In this document: positions 17,613 to 26,206 of the stretch, piece by piece
How positions within the stretch are numbered: position 1 is the stretch's first letter
Layout: the number at the start of each line of letters is the position of its first letter
Assembly: GCA_000161775.1 (NCBI GenBank)
Contig: GG704596.1
Location: 1,434,907-1,498,906 of the forward strand
Direction of reading: 5' to 3'
Origin: Ruegeria lacuscaerulensis ITI-1157
GTDB lineage: Bacteria > Pseudomonadota > Alphaproteobacteria > Rhodobacterales > Rhodobacteraceae
DNA length: 64,000 nucleotides
Notes under the pieces: generated by a model
Database searches by the model: none
The model's input: only the letters and a program-made list of their open reading frames with translations
Told to the model about the DNA's origin: nothing
Translations under genes and position numbers: made by a program

Positions 17613-17681
17613 CCGGTCGAGTACAGTCAGTTTGAGTCGGGGGGAGGCGAAAGCGTTCTGCGTGCAGGCCGATTGCTGCGG

Positions 17682-18275
17682 CTACAGTTCTTTCCGCGCT
17701 CGCAGCGCCGCGGTGATCGTCCCGTCGTCCAGGTAATCCAGCTCTCCCCCGATCGGCACACCCTGCGCCAGCGAGGTCAGGCGGACCTGTCCCTCCAGTT
17801 GGTCTGCGATGTAGTGGGCCGTGGTCTGGCCGTCGACCGTGGCGTTCAGGGCCAGGATCACCTCGGTGATGTTTTCGGCGGTCACGCGGTCGCGCAGGCG
17901 GGGGATGCGCAGGTCTTCCGGGCCGACGCCGTCCAGCGCCGAGAGCGTTCCGCCCAGCACGTGGTAGCGGCCCTTGAACACACCTGCGCGCTCCATCGCC
18001 CACAGGTCGGCCACGTCTTCGACCACGCACAGCTCACCGGTGGCGCGGTCTTCGGAATTGCAGATGTCGCAGATGTCGGTGGTGCCTACGTTGCCGCAGT
18101 TCAGGCATTCGCGCGCGGTGGCGGCGACCTGCTGCATGGCGTCCGCCAAAGGCGTCAGCAGCAGGGCGCGTTTGCGGATCAGGTGCAGCACCGCCCGCCG
18201 GGCCGAGCGCGGCCCCAGCCCCGGCAATTTGGCCATCAGGTCGATCAGGGCGTCGATGTCACTGTTCGAACTCAT
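17682..18275 (-). CDS. recR: Recombination mediator RecR
   Basis: 197 residues. Helix-hairpin-helix near the N-terminus ([19 protein letters not shown]), zinc finger [16 protein letters not shown] (about residues 57-72), Toprim domain starting [17 protein letters not shown] and a C-terminal Walker-B-like region. RecR works with RecO/RecF to load RecA on gapped DNA. It is the last gene of a leftward dnaX-ybaB-recR operon, a very common arrangement. Confidence 0.97.
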   Translation of the reverse strand: MSSNSDIDALIDLMAKLPGLGPRSARRAVLHLIRKRALLLTPLADAMQQVAATARECLNCGNVGTTDICDICNSEDRATGELCVVEDVADLWAMERAGVFKGRYHVLGGTLSALDGVGPEDLRIPRLRDRVTAENITEVILALNATVDGQTTAHYIADQLEGQVRLTSLAQGVPIGGELDYLDDGTITAALRARKEL

Positions 18276-18315
18276 GGCCTGTCCTGCGTGGCTTTGGCGG
18301 GGGGAGGGAGAGAGA

Positions 18316-18660
18316 TCAGAACGGCAGCTTGATGTCCGCCGGCAGGCCCATGCTTTCGGTCAGCTTGGCCATTTCTTCCTGCGACCGCTCGGCCGCTTTG
18401 GTCTGCGCATCCTTGATGGCGGCCAGGATCAGGTCCTCGACCACTTCCTTGTCGTCGCTGTTGAAGATCGACGGATCGATGTCCAGACCTTTCAGTTCGC
18501 CCTTGGCCGAGGCTGTGGCCTTGACCAGGCCCGCGCCGGATTCGCCGACGACCATGATGGTGTTCAGCTCTTCCTGCATCTGCGCCATTTTGGTCTGCAG
18601 CTCCTGCGCGGATTTCATCATCTTGGCCATGTCGCCCAGACCGCCGAGTCCTTTGAGCAT
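18316..18660 (-). CDS. ybaB: YbaB/EbfC nucleoid-associated protein
   Basis: 114 residues, starting [20 protein letters not shown] at 18660, where AGGAG stands about eight bases upstream. The heptad-like [16 protein letters not shown] helix and the [19 protein letters not shown] segment match the YbaB dimer that binds DNA. It sits between dnaX and recR, as usual. Confidence 0.94.
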   Translation of the reverse strand: MLKGLGGLGDMAKMMKSAQELQTKMAQMQEELNTIMVVGESGAGLVKATASAKGELKGLDIDPSIFNSDDKEVVEDLILAAIKDAQTKAAERSQEEMAKLTESMGLPADIKLPF

Positions 18661-18746
18661 CTGTATGTCTCCTGTCATTCGATTTGCGGCCTAAATACGG
18701 GCCGTCTGCGTCCTTCACAAGGGCAGCGCGCCTTCTGCGCGGATGA

Positions 18747-20501
18747 TCAGTCTTCCTCGAACGGATCCCATTCGTCTTCGACCTCGGGCAGGGCTTCGGT
18801 TTCGACCTTGGCGGCCCGTTCTTCCGGAGTTTCGATCCGGGTGATACGGGCCTTGGGGAATTGTGTCAGAACCGCCTGTACCAGAGGGTGTTCTTCGGCC
18901 TTGGCCTTCAGCGCCAGCTCGGCCGCGTCGCGCAGTTCGGCGATGGTGGGGGCGTCGCCGTCCGAGACGATCGAGACCGCCCAGCGATTGCCGGTCCAGC
19001 GCTGCAGCGCCGACCCGAGCCGCGCGGCCAGGTCGGTAGGCGCCTTTTCGGTGGGCGTGAACTCGATCCGGCCCGGCTGGTACGAGACAAGGCGGACGCC
19101 GTTCTCGACCTCGACCAGCAGTTTCACGTCACGGTTGGCGCGGATCAGCTCGACCACATGCTCGAACGTTGGATAACGCGCCAGCGCGGTCTGCACGTCC
19201 TGAGCCAACGCCGCCGTCGGCGCCCCGCCCGCACCGCGCGGGGCCGGCGCATGGGCCGAGGCCGTCGCGGTCACGGGCGGGGCGCTGTTTCCGGCGACCG
19301 GAACGCCGCCCCCCGGCCCGCCGACGGGCGGCGGAGGGCTGTCCTGAAGGCGCTTGATCAACTCTTCCGGGCTGGGCAGATCGGCCACATGGGTCAGGCG
19401 GATCACCGCCATTTCCGCGGCCATCATTGCGTTGGGGGCGGCCGAGACTTCCTCGAGCGCCTTCAGCAGCATCTGCCACATCCGGGTCAGCACCCGCATC
19501 GGCAGCGCCTCGGCCATCTGCTGGCCGCGGGTGCGCTCATCGGGTGATACGGTCGGGTCTTCGGCCGCGTCGGGGGTGATCTTCACCACCGAGACCCAAT
19601 GCGTGATTTCGGCCAGATCGCGCAGCACCGCCAGCGGGTCGGCGCCCTCAGCATATTGCGCGCCCAGTTCGGTCAGGGCCCCGGCCGCATCGCCGCGCAG
19701 GATCATGTCCATCAGGTCCAGAACGCGGCCCCGGTCGGCCAGTCCCAGCATTGCGCGCACCTGATCGGCAGTGGTTTCTCCGGCACCATGGCTGATCGCC
19801 TGATCCAGCAGCGAGGTCGCATCCCGGGCCGAGCCTTCGGCGGCGCGGGTGATCAGGGCCAGCGCGTCATCCGAGATTTCCGCGCCCTCGGCGGTGGCGA
19901 TCTTGCGCAGCAGGCCGATCATCACCTCGGGCTCGATCCGGCGCAGGTCGAACCGTTGGCAGCGCGACAGCACGGTGACCGGAACCTTGCGAATTTCGGT
20001 CGTGGCGAAGATGAATTTCACATGCTCGGGCGGCTCTTCCAACGTTTTCAGCAGCGCGTTGAAGGCGCTGGTCGACAGCATGTGAACTTCGTCGATGATG
20101 TAGATCTTGTACCGCGCGCTGGCGGCGCGATAGCGCACGCTGTCGATGATCTCGCGGATGTCGCCCACGCCGGTGCGGCTGGCGGCGTCCATTTCCAGCA
20201 CGTCCACATGGCGACCTTCCATGATGGCCACGCAATGCTCGCACTGGCCGCAGGGTTCGGTCGTTGGGCCGCCATTGCCGTCGGGGCCGATGCAGTTCAT
20301 GCCCTTGGCGATGATCCGGGCCGTGGTCGTCTTGCCGGTGCCGCGGATGCCGGTCATGATGAAGGCCTGCGCGATCCGGTCCGCCTCGAACGCGTTTTTC
20401 AGCGTGCGCACCATGGCATCCTGACCGACCAGGTCGGCAAAGGTTTCCGGGCGGTATTTTCGGGCGAGAACCTGATAGGCGGGGCTGGACTGTGTGGTCA
20501 T
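18747..20501 (-). CDS. dnaX: DNA polymerase III subunit gamma/tau
   Basis: 584 residues. Walker A GIRGTGKTTTARIIAKG (about residues 51-67), a zinc module of four cysteines (from MNCIGPDG to CGQCEHC), Walker B YIIDEVHMLS and the sensor region of an AAA+ clamp loader lie in the first 370 residues. A proline/glycine/alanine linker (about 390-435) leads to the tau-specific domain that contacts the polymerase. I saw no A-rich slippery sequence like the E. coli frameshift site, so only the long form is predicted. First gene of the dnaX-ybaB-recR operon. Confidence 0.97.
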   Translation of the reverse strand: MTTQSSPAYQVLARKYRPETFADLVGQDAMVRTLKNAFEADRIAQAFIMTGIRGTGKTTTARIIAKGMNCIGPDGNGGPTTEPCGQCEHCVAIMEGRHVDVLEMDAASRTGVGDIREIIDSVRYRAASARYKIYIIDEVHMLSTSAFNALLKTLEEPPEHVKFIFATTEIRKVPVTVLSRCQRFDLRRIEPEVMIGLLRKIATAEGAEISDDALALITRAAEGSARDATSLLDQAISHGAGETTADQVRAMLGLADRGRVLDLMDMILRGDAAGALTELGAQYAEGADPLAVLRDLAEITHWVSVVKITPDAAEDPTVSPDERTRGQQMAEALPMRVLTRMWQMLLKALEEVSAAPNAMMAAEMAVIRLTHVADLPSPEELIKRLQDSPPPPVGGPGGGVPVAGNSAPPVTATASAHAPAPRGAGGAPTAALAQDVQTALARYPTFEHVVELIRANRDVKLLVEVENGVRLVSYQPGRIEFTPTEKAPTDLAARLGSALQRWTGNRWAVSIVSDGDAPTIAELRDAAELALKAKAEEHPLVQAVLTQFPKARITRIETPEERAAKVETEALPEVEDEWDPFEED

Positions 20502-20655
20502 GTCTGCTCTGACGGATTCGTACTGACGATGCAGGGTAGAGTTCCCGGTGCCCCGCGTCCACAGCGCCGGTGCAGGTTTTTCGCTTTGGCGGTGGCGCGG
20601 GTTGGGTCATACTGGCGGGATAGTTTCAGTCTTGCGATTTTGAAGGGTGATTTTG

Positions 20656-21159
20656 ATGCCCAATTTGGTTGTGCATGCGTTGCAGGTCGGGGGCGGAACC
20701 CTCGCTCTGACCTCGGTTCCGGGTGGCGGAGGTGACTATTCCGGGGATCTGGACCTGATCGCCGACTGGGCGCCGGGGCTGGTGATCTCGATGACGACCC
20801 TTGCCGAGCTGGTGGCCGTGGGTGCGGGAGACTTCGGGTCCGACATCCAGGGGCGCGCCAGCCGCTGGGCGCATTTGCCGGTTGATGATTTCTCGGCGCC
20901 GGGCGGGGACTTTGACGAGCAATGGAAAGTGGTCAGCGCCACAGCCCGGCACGCACTGAGCGGCGGAGGGCGGGTTCTGGTGCATTGCCGCGGCGGCTGT
21001 GGCCGGTCCGGCATGGCCGTTCTGCGCCTGATGATCGAATGTCGAGAGCCGCCGGAGACCGCTCTCAAACGTCTGCGCGCCATCCGCCCTTGCGCCGTGG
21101 AGACCGAGGCGCAGATGCTCTGGGCCGTTTCGCCGGCCCAGAGCCATATTGCCGACTGA
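20656..21159 (+). CDS. Dual-specificity/tyrosine phosphatase-like protein
   Basis: 167 residues. The P-loop is HCRGGCGRSGM, matching the cysteine-phosphatase signature HCxxGxxRS (nucleophile Cys, Arg for phosphate). An upstream aspartate in HLPVDDFSAP is the likely general acid. Small cyclin-dependent-kinase-inhibitor-3/DSP-like phosphatases of this kind are common in alphaproteobacteria; their substrate is usually unknown. Start chosen at ATG 20656; an ATG nine bases upstream is possible. Divergent from dnaX. Confidence 0.8.
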   Translation: MPNLVVHALQVGGGTLALTSVPGGGGDYSGDLDLIADWAPGLVISMTTLAELVAVGAGDFGSDIQGRASRWAHLPVDDFSAPGGDFDEQWKVVSATARHALSGGGRVLVHCRGGCGRSGMAVLRLMIECREPPETALKRLRAIRPCAVETEAQMLWAVSPAQSHIAD

Positions 21160-21161
21160 CG

Positions 21162-21569
21162 TCAGAAGGCCGCCGAAAGCGGATGGTCCACGGGGGCCGC
21201 CGGCGCAAGCGCGACCGCCTGCAGCATCGCGCAGGGCGAGGTGTCCAGGCCGTGAGCAGGGCAGGCACCGGCCAGGTCATCGAACATCAGGTCTGCATAG
21301 GCACCCAAGCTTTCCGCATCGGCTTCGGGACGCGCGCCGCAAAACACGCGGATCAGATCGGCGCGCGCGTCAAAGCGGGCGATGCAGCCCGGACCGCAAT
21401 GAGTCAGTTCGCTGCTGCCTTCCACCCGGAAATCGGGCGAGGTTGCCGGGCCGGCCGTTGTGACCGCCTGCGCGATCGACCGAGCCAGATGCGCCAGCCC
21501 CGGGCAGGTCTTGCCCGTGCGTTGGCAGACGGTTGCGGAAAATTCATGTGTGCTTGTCTTCCAGATCAT
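21162..21569 (-). CDS. Cobalamin-riboswitch-controlled cysteine-rich protein (DUF1636/thioredoxin-like ferredoxin type)
   Basis: 135 residues starting at the ATG at 21569, with GGAGG seven bases upstream. Cysteines at 15, 22, 58, 62 and 77: the Cys15-x6-Cys22 and Cys58-x3-Cys62 spacing is what thioredoxin-like [2Fe-2S] ferredoxins and DUF1636 proteins show. The segment ELTHCGPGCIARFDARADLI supports this. A cobalamin riboswitch lies upstream, so the gene should be shut off when B12 is plentiful. This suggests a role in B12 synthesis, cobalt handling or corrin reduction. The family call is by pattern only. It converges on the phosphatase gene two bases away. Confidence 0.7.
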   Translation of the reverse strand: MIWKTSTHEFSATVCQRTGKTCPGLAHLARSIAQAVTTAGPATSPDFRVEGSSELTHCGPGCIARFDARADLIRVFCGARPEADAESLGAYADLMFDDLAGACPAHGLDTSPCAMLQAVALAPAAPVDHPLSAAF

Positions 21570-21671
21570 GTAGCGCCCTCCGCGCGCTGGGCGGGGCGGA
21601 TCAGGACAGACAGCCGGCTTCCAAGCCAGACCCTGCCCGGACACCCCTTCCGAGTTTCGGTTTCACGTTTG

Positions 21672-21860
21672 ATGGCAGGTCTCCTGACTTGCGGGTCGTT
21701 GCTTTGCCGACCTTCCCAACCTTGCGGTCAGTGGCATCTCGGCATCGCTCTCCGCCTACAGTTGCGGGGGCAGTCCCGGCATTGGCCCGCTCCGGAGTTC
21801 CGGGTCGGACCGCACCGTGTTCCCTTTTCATCCCGGCCATAGGCACGGGAACCATCATCC
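21672..21860 (-). promoter_or_regulatory. Cobalamin (AdoCbl) riboswitch
   Basis: Read leftward the element begins near GGTTCCCGTGCC (about 21855). It continues with GGGATGAAAAGGGAACACGG and the B12-box region CCGGGACTGCCCCCGCAACT. It ends with GCCACTG..GGGAAGG and GACCCGCAAGTCAGGAGACC, then TGCC. These are the conserved blocks of the cobalamin riboswitch in the right order and spacing. The 3' end lies about 100 bases before the start codon of the cysteine-rich gene. A TTGACT (21893-21888) upstream may be its -35 box. Confidence 0.95.
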
Positions 21861-21899
21861 AATCGCTAGCGGTGCGGCTCGGTTCGAGTCAAGCCGCAT

Positions 21900-22472
21900 T
21901 CAGTCTTGATGCTGAAACCGATCCCACGGAACATGATCCGGCAGCCGGCGCAGCACGTTCGAATCCCGTCTTGCGCGCGCCAGTTGCCAGCCGCCCTGCA
22001 TCACGATGAACAGCGTGTCGGCCGCCATGTCCGGCTGCGGAATACCGAACCGTTTGGCGTGGTCGCGCACCTCGTCGATCCAGCTTTCATAGAGCCGGTC
22101 GGCGTGGTCGCGGAAGGCCCGGTTGTCGGGGCTTTCGAAAAGGGTGGCGGCGATCGGACAGGTCTCCCACTGGGGCGAGGAGTCGAACAGTTTCGCGATC
22201 CTGTGGCACAGGGTGGTGACCCCGGCGCGGAAATCCTGCGCGTCGTTGAACGCCGCCGCGATCATGTCGCGCATCCCGTCCGAAGCCCAGCTGGCCGCGG
22301 CCAGGGCAAGATCCTGCTTTCCCTTTGGGAAATGGTGATACAGCGAGCCTTTCGGAGCCTGAGCCTCGGTCAGGATCTCGGTCAGGCCGACACCGTTGTA
22401 GCCCGATCGCTGGAACAGTCGGGCAGCGGTCTGGGTCAGGCGATCGCGGGTGTTTTGCGGACGTCGGGTCAT
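21900..22472 (-). CDS. TetR-family transcriptional repressor
   Basis: 190 residues. The N-terminal helix-turn-helix reads TAARLFQRSGYNGVGLTEIL then APKGSLYHHFPKGKQDL, typical of the LmrA/YxaF branch of TetR. The C-terminal ligand domain ends in MQGGWQLARARRD. It is transcribed away from the hydrolase gene at 22556, with two palindromic sites between them, so it probably represses both. The ligand is not known. Confidence 0.92.
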   Translation of the reverse strand: MTRRPQNTRDRLTQTAARLFQRSGYNGVGLTEILTEAQAPKGSLYHHFPKGKQDLALAAASWASDGMRDMIAAAFNDAQDFRAGVTTLCHRIAKLFDSSPQWETCPIAATLFESPDNRAFRDHADRLYESWIDEVRDHAKRFGIPQPDMAADTLFIVMQGGWQLARARRDSNVLRRLPDHVPWDRFQHQD

Positions 22473-22493
22473 CTTGCGCGCATCTTGACAGGA

Positions 22494-22537
22494 CTGGACC
22501 GATCGGTCCAGATGAAATGATTAGACCGACTGGTCCA
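22494..22537. promoter_or_regulatory. Two palindromic TetR operators
   Basis: CTGGACCGATCGGTCCAG (22494-22511) is a perfect 18-base palindrome. TAGACCGACTGGTCCA (22522-22537) is a near copy. They sit 28 bases apart centre to centre in the 83-base gap between the TetR gene and the hydrolase gene. A TTGACA at 22485-22490 lies just left of the first site and may be a -35 box for the hydrolase. Confidence 0.85.
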
Positions 22538-22555
22538 GAGCGCTTGGAGACATGG

Positions 22556-23413
22556 ATGTTGGATTCGCAGCAGACCGTGAAAGTCGAGGATTTCGAGTTT
22601 TCGGCGGGCAAGGCAAACCTGTCGGCGCGGCTCTATGCGCCGATGGCCCGGCCGGAAATCGCCGTCGTGCTGAACGGGGCGACCGGCGTGCCGCGGGACT
22701 ATTACCAGCATTTCGCGCGCTGGCTGGCCGCCGACCGGGGCATGGCCTGCATGACCTATGACTATCGCGACTTCGAGACATCGCTGAAAGGCCGTCTGAA
22801 GGATTCAGACGCCACCATGGCCGATTGGGCGTTGAAGGACATGCCGGCGGCACAGGCCGAGATGCGCCGGCGCTATCCGAATGCAAAGCTTTGGGTCATC
22901 GGCCACTCGGTCGGCGGAATGCTGGGGCCGCTTCAACCCGGGATCGAACGGATCGACCGGATGATCTGCGTCTGTTCGGGGCTGGTGACGTTGTCCGATC
23001 ACCCGTGGCCCTACAAAGGGCTGGCGGCGCTGTTCTGGTATGGCCATGTGCCGCCTCTGGTGCGTCTGTTGGGCTATCTGCCGGGGCGGATGCTTGGCTT
23101 CGGGTCTGATCTGCCTGCCGGGGCGTATTGGCAATGGCGACGGTGGTGCACGTCGCCCCGCAGCTATCTTCCCGAACTGGGTGACTCGCTGCCACAGGCC
23201 GATTGGGGCCGATCCAGCGCCCCGGTGGAGATCATCGCGCTCGAGGATGACCAGACGGTTCCGCCCCCGGCGGTCTGGCGGCTCGCCGACCTGTACGGGG
23301 CTGCGGCACGGCGTCATCTGTTGGTCCCCGCCGATTTCGGGCTGCGCGAGGTCGGCCATATCGGTGCCTTCGCCCGCCGCAACCGCGCGATCTGGCCGCG
23401 CCTCGTGGCCTGA
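22556..23413 (+). CDS. Alpha/beta hydrolase
   Basis: 285 residues. The nucleophile elbow is GHSVGG (about residues 119-124) and the C-terminal catalytic histidine is likely in REVGHIGAF. An Asp in IIALEDDQTVPP is the third member of the triad. The start ATG at 22556 has GGAG six bases upstream; longer frames would cross the operators. Probably a serine hydrolase acting on an ester or acyl compound that also triggers the divergent TetR repressor. The substrate is unknown. Confidence 0.85.
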   Translation: MLDSQQTVKVEDFEFSAGKANLSARLYAPMARPEIAVVLNGATGVPRDYYQHFARWLAADRGMACMTYDYRDFETSLKGRLKDSDATMADWALKDMPAAQAEMRRRYPNAKLWVIGHSVGGMLGPLQPGIERIDRMICVCSGLVTLSDHPWPYKGLAALFWYGHVPPLVRLLGYLPGRMLGFGSDLPAGAYWQWRRWCTSPRSYLPELGDSLPQADWGRSSAPVEIIALEDDQTVPPPAVWRLADLYGAAARRHLLVPADFGLREVGHIGAFARRNRAIWPRLVA

Positions 23414-23485
23414 CGGATGCTTTGCACCTTGCAGGCGCCTGTGGGGGAAGGATGGGAATGACCCGCCGACTACACGGGTTGAAGT

Positions 23486-23579
23486 GAGAGGTTGGACAGC
23501 GACCCAAGCGGGGCTCGTTGTGGCTGCTTCCTTCCGGACCTGACCAGGTTGGCGAGGCGCTTGCCCGCGCCAACCTCTC
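23486..23579 (-). ncRNA. ffs: 4.5S signal recognition particle RNA
   Basis: On the minus strand the central loop reads AGGTCCGGAAGGAAGCAGCC, the universally conserved Ffh-binding hairpin of bacterial SRP RNA. The ends GAGAGGTTGG and CCAACCTCTC pair exactly, giving a closed hairpin of about 94 bases, the size of the small bacterial form. The RNA joins Ffh in the SRP that targets nascent membrane proteins. A good promoter lies directly upstream. Confidence 0.96.
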
Positions 23580-23586
23580 GACCGCC

Positions 23587-23615
23587 GATATAGGCATGGA
23601 ATGACCGGTTGGCAA
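23587..23615 (-). promoter_or_regulatory. Promoter of ffs
   Basis: Read leftward: TTGCCA (23615-23610), exactly 17 bases, TATATC (23592-23587), then the RNA start about seven bases on at 23580-23579. Confidence 0.8.
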
Positions 23616-24109
23616 CCCGTCACGATCACAGGCAAACCTTCCGGAAGTCAGTCGTCCGGCATACGCGCAAGACCGACCGCGACGGGTTGGGAATTGGCAG
23701 ACGCGCGTGTCCGGTACATGGCGGGTCGTGGTGGCGATGACGGGAATATCGGCAAGAAAAACGCGGTCCGGGCCATTCTCCGATCCCGGCTGCGCAGGGG
23801 GCGGCCATCCGGCACCGCGCCCGGCGACGATGCGCCATTGCCGCACACCAACACCTCCGTTCCTGTTCGGGCGGCCTCGTTGCGGGTGGCTCGAATCAAG
23901 CTGGCCTTGCGTGCATGGCCAATGATCGACACGGGGCATTTGGCGTCTGTTCCTTTCGTCTGCGCGCTGTTTCTTGTTTGGGTGGAATATGAGCTGTCTC
24001 CGCGTTGCCATGCGTCCTTTTTCGGCCAGGGAATTGCTTGGTTCGCCGGTTTGCCATTGCGCCCGAGGACCAGTCGTGTCAGCCCTTGAGGCAAATTCGG
24101 GGCACAGGC
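23616..24109. other. Region without a convincing gene
   Basis: About 490 bases between ffs and nudC. Frames are open on both strands, as expected at this GC content. None has a recognisable domain or ribosome-binding site, and one of them runs through the ffs promoter. The stretch near 23950-24010 is locally richer in T. The promoter of nudC should lie near the right end. Confidence 0.6.
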
Positions 24110-25093
24110 ATGAAACGTGCGGAACAGGTTACATTCGGAGGGTCGGGTCTGGATCGGGCGGCGCATGTGCGCTCTGATCCGGCCCGGCTGGCCGCCGCGC
24201 AAAATGACCCGTCGGCGCGGTGCCTTCTGCTCTGGCGGGGCAAGCCACTGGTTCAGGGCGAGGCCCTGGATCGACTCGCGCTGGTGCCGCTGGCTCATGA
24301 CATGGTCCGGGACGGGCCAGGCGGTTCGATCGAGGTGCCAGTATTTTTGGGATGTTCCGACGGCGGGGTGCCGCTGTTTGCGATGGATGTCTCGAACTGG
24401 TCCGCCGACGGGCTGGACATTTCGGGTGTCGGCGCCTTCGTGGATCGCACCGAACAGCAACATCCGCACCTTCCAAACGGGCATGTCTTTGCGGAACTGC
24501 GTCGGATCATGACCCGCCTTTCGCCGCGGGATGCCGAACTGGCAGCCACTGCGAAGGCGGTGATTGGTTGGCACGAAACGCATCGGTTCTGCGCTCGCTG
24601 CGGCGCGCGCACGCAGATCGCTCAGGCCGGCTGGCAGCGCGCATGCGGCGATTGCGGCGGCCAGCATTTTCCACGCACCGACCCGGTGGTGATCATGCTG
24701 GTGACTCATGGCGATTGCGTCCTCATGGGGCGGTCGCCAGGCTGGCCCGATGGGATGTATTCCCTGTTGGCGGGGTTTGTAGAACCTGGCGAAACGCTCG
24801 AGGCGGCCGTGCGCCGCGAAGTCATGGAGGAAGCCGGAATCCAGGTGGGCGCGGTCGGCTACCTGGCCAGTCAGCCTTGGCCATTTCCGGCGTCTTTGAT
24901 GTTCGGATGCACCGCTCGGGCCTTGTCGCGCAAGATCGAGATCGACCCGGTCGAGATCGAAGACGCGCTCTGGGTCACCCGGTCCGAGATGATGCAGGCC
25001 TTCGCCGGTGAACACCCCCGGTTGTTGCCGGCCCGCAAGGGCGCGATCGCGCATTTTCTTTTGCGCAACTGGCTTGCCGATACGCTCGACTGA
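24110..25093 (+). CDS. nudC: NAD+ diphosphatase / RNA deNADding enzyme NudC
   Basis: 327 residues. The zinc ribbon FCARCGARTQ and CGDCGGQHFPRTDPVVI is followed by the NUDIX box GFVEPGETLEAAVRREVMEE. The NADH-pyrophosphatase signature SQPWPFPASLM follows and separates NudC from other NUDIX enzymes. It hydrolyses NAD(H) to NMN(H) and AMP, and can remove NAD caps from RNA. The start MKRAEQVTFGG matches the family; upstream in-frame sequence is unlike it. An SRPBCC gene follows 37 bases later. Confidence 0.95.
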   Translation: MKRAEQVTFGGSGLDRAAHVRSDPARLAAAQNDPSARCLLLWRGKPLVQGEALDRLALVPLAHDMVRDGPGGSIEVPVFLGCSDGGVPLFAMDVSNWSADGLDISGVGAFVDRTEQQHPHLPNGHVFAELRRIMTRLSPRDAELAATAKAVIGWHETHRFCARCGARTQIAQAGWQRACGDCGGQHFPRTDPVVIMLVTHGDCVLMGRSPGWPDGMYSLLAGFVEPGETLEAAVRREVMEEAGIQVGAVGYLASQPWPFPASLMFGCTARALSRKIEIDPVEIEDALWVTRSEMMQAFAGEHPRLLPARKGAIAHFLLRNWLADTLD

Positions 25094-25130
25094 CGTGACA
25101 ATCACAGCCGAAGGAAACAAAAAGGCCTAA

Positions 25131-25598
25131 ATGCAGTTTTCAGCGAAAGAAGATATTCAGGCACCGATCACGGCTGTCTTCGACATGGTCGCCGATTTCG
25201 AGCGGTTCGAGCGCATGGCCATGCGCCGCGGAGTCGACGTGCGTCGCGTCGTCGAGCCGAATGAACCCGGAGCAGGTGCATGTTGGGATATAGAGTTCAA
25301 GGTGCGCGGCAAGCCTCGCCGGGTCTCGGTGGAGTTGGCGGAGTTCGAGCGACCGACGCAGATGCAATTCGTCTTTGCCGGGAAGGGTATGACCGGCATG
25401 ACCGCGATCGAGCTCTTGCCCCTGTCCCAGCGCCACACCCGGTTAGGTATCGAGATTTCGCTGACGGCTCAGACCCTGCCGGCACGTCTTCTGCTGCAGT
25501 CGTTCAAGCTGGGCCGATCGCGGTTCCGGCGGCAATTTCAACTGCGCCTGAACGAATTTGCGCGCGAGCTTGAAGAACGTTACCTGCACGGGGCTTGA
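25131..25598 (+). CDS. SRPBCC (START/PYR-like) family protein
   Basis: 155 residues. It begins MQFSAKEDIQAPITAVFDMV, the classic opening of SRPBCC proteins (strand, then helix with F/V-D-M-V). TQMQFVFAGKGMTGMTAIEL forms the central strands, and a long C-terminal helix is rich in Arg and Leu. The fold is a hydrophobic-ligand cup; the ligand is unknown. It is probably co-transcribed with nudC, whose stop lies 37 bases upstream. Confidence 0.82.
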   Translation: MQFSAKEDIQAPITAVFDMVADFERFERMAMRRGVDVRRVVEPNEPGAGACWDIEFKVRGKPRRVSVELAEFERPTQMQFVFAGKGMTGMTAIELLPLSQRHTRLGIEISLTAQTLPARLLLQSFKLGRSRFRRQFQLRLNEFARELEERYLHGA

Positions 25599-25636
25599 GC
25601 CCGGCCGACTGCGTTGGTTCCTCATTCGGGAAAGCG

Positions 25637-26096
25637 GTGAAACTCATTCTGGGCAAGGTGCGCCCTGATGACGCAATCGGAATGGCTGCGGTTCTGGCTG
25701 ACCGCGTTGTCGTGGAAAAACGCCGCAAGAACGGGAAAGCTCGGTTCGTGTTGCACCTCTACATCGCGCATCCGCGCCCGATACGCTGTATGGTCGCATC
25801 CACGCATAGGTCAGGTTCTTGGGGGCCAGTCGATGAGTACTGAATGGGCCGGAACACCATATAAGGTCGCCGTCGGGTGAGATGTCACCCGAAAGCAAAT
25901 CCGGCCATCCGCGGCCTGAGAACGCATCGGCCGAGCGCTGTTTCAGGCGACTCTGGACGCGGCGCGTCGCCACGGCTTGGATGCAATTGACGCCACCATC
26001 GGCGTCAGCAATGCCGAAGGGTTGAGGTATTATTGTGCGAAGGTGTTTCTATCCAGCCGCCGCCCGGATGGCGCAATATCAAAAGTCCACGTGTGA
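25637..26096 (+). pseudogene. Decayed GNAT-family acetyltransferase
   Basis: Pieces of one GNAT protein occur in order but in different frames. From GTG 25637, VKLILGKVRPDDAIGMAAVL and later LHLYIAHPRPIRCMVA resemble the N-terminal half. VLGGQSMSTEWAGTPYKVAVG (around 25815-25880) is in another frame and ends in a stop. IGRALFQATLDAARRHGLDA (from about 25929) continues with SNAEGLRYY to TGA at 26094-26096; these are the acetyl-CoA-binding and terminal regions. At least two frameshifts and stops separate them. No single frame encodes a working enzyme. Confidence 0.8.
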
Positions 26097-26206
26097 AATA
26101 ACCCCTGGCGCCGGGCGCGCCCATGCCACCGGCAAGGGGGTGGGGCCTCGGCATGCCGTTCTCCTAAGCGTCGTACAGCGGGGAAACGGCCATTTCCCGG
26201 TTCGGA

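Noticed and set aside
18747..20501. Programmed frameshift in dnaX producing a short gamma form
   Set aside because: No A-rich slippery heptamer or following hairpin was found at the domain boundary.
23601..24089. 162-codon plus-strand frame between ffs and nudC
   Set aside because: No domain, no ribosome-binding site, and its start overlaps the ffs promoter. A few hydrophobic residues near the end are not enough.
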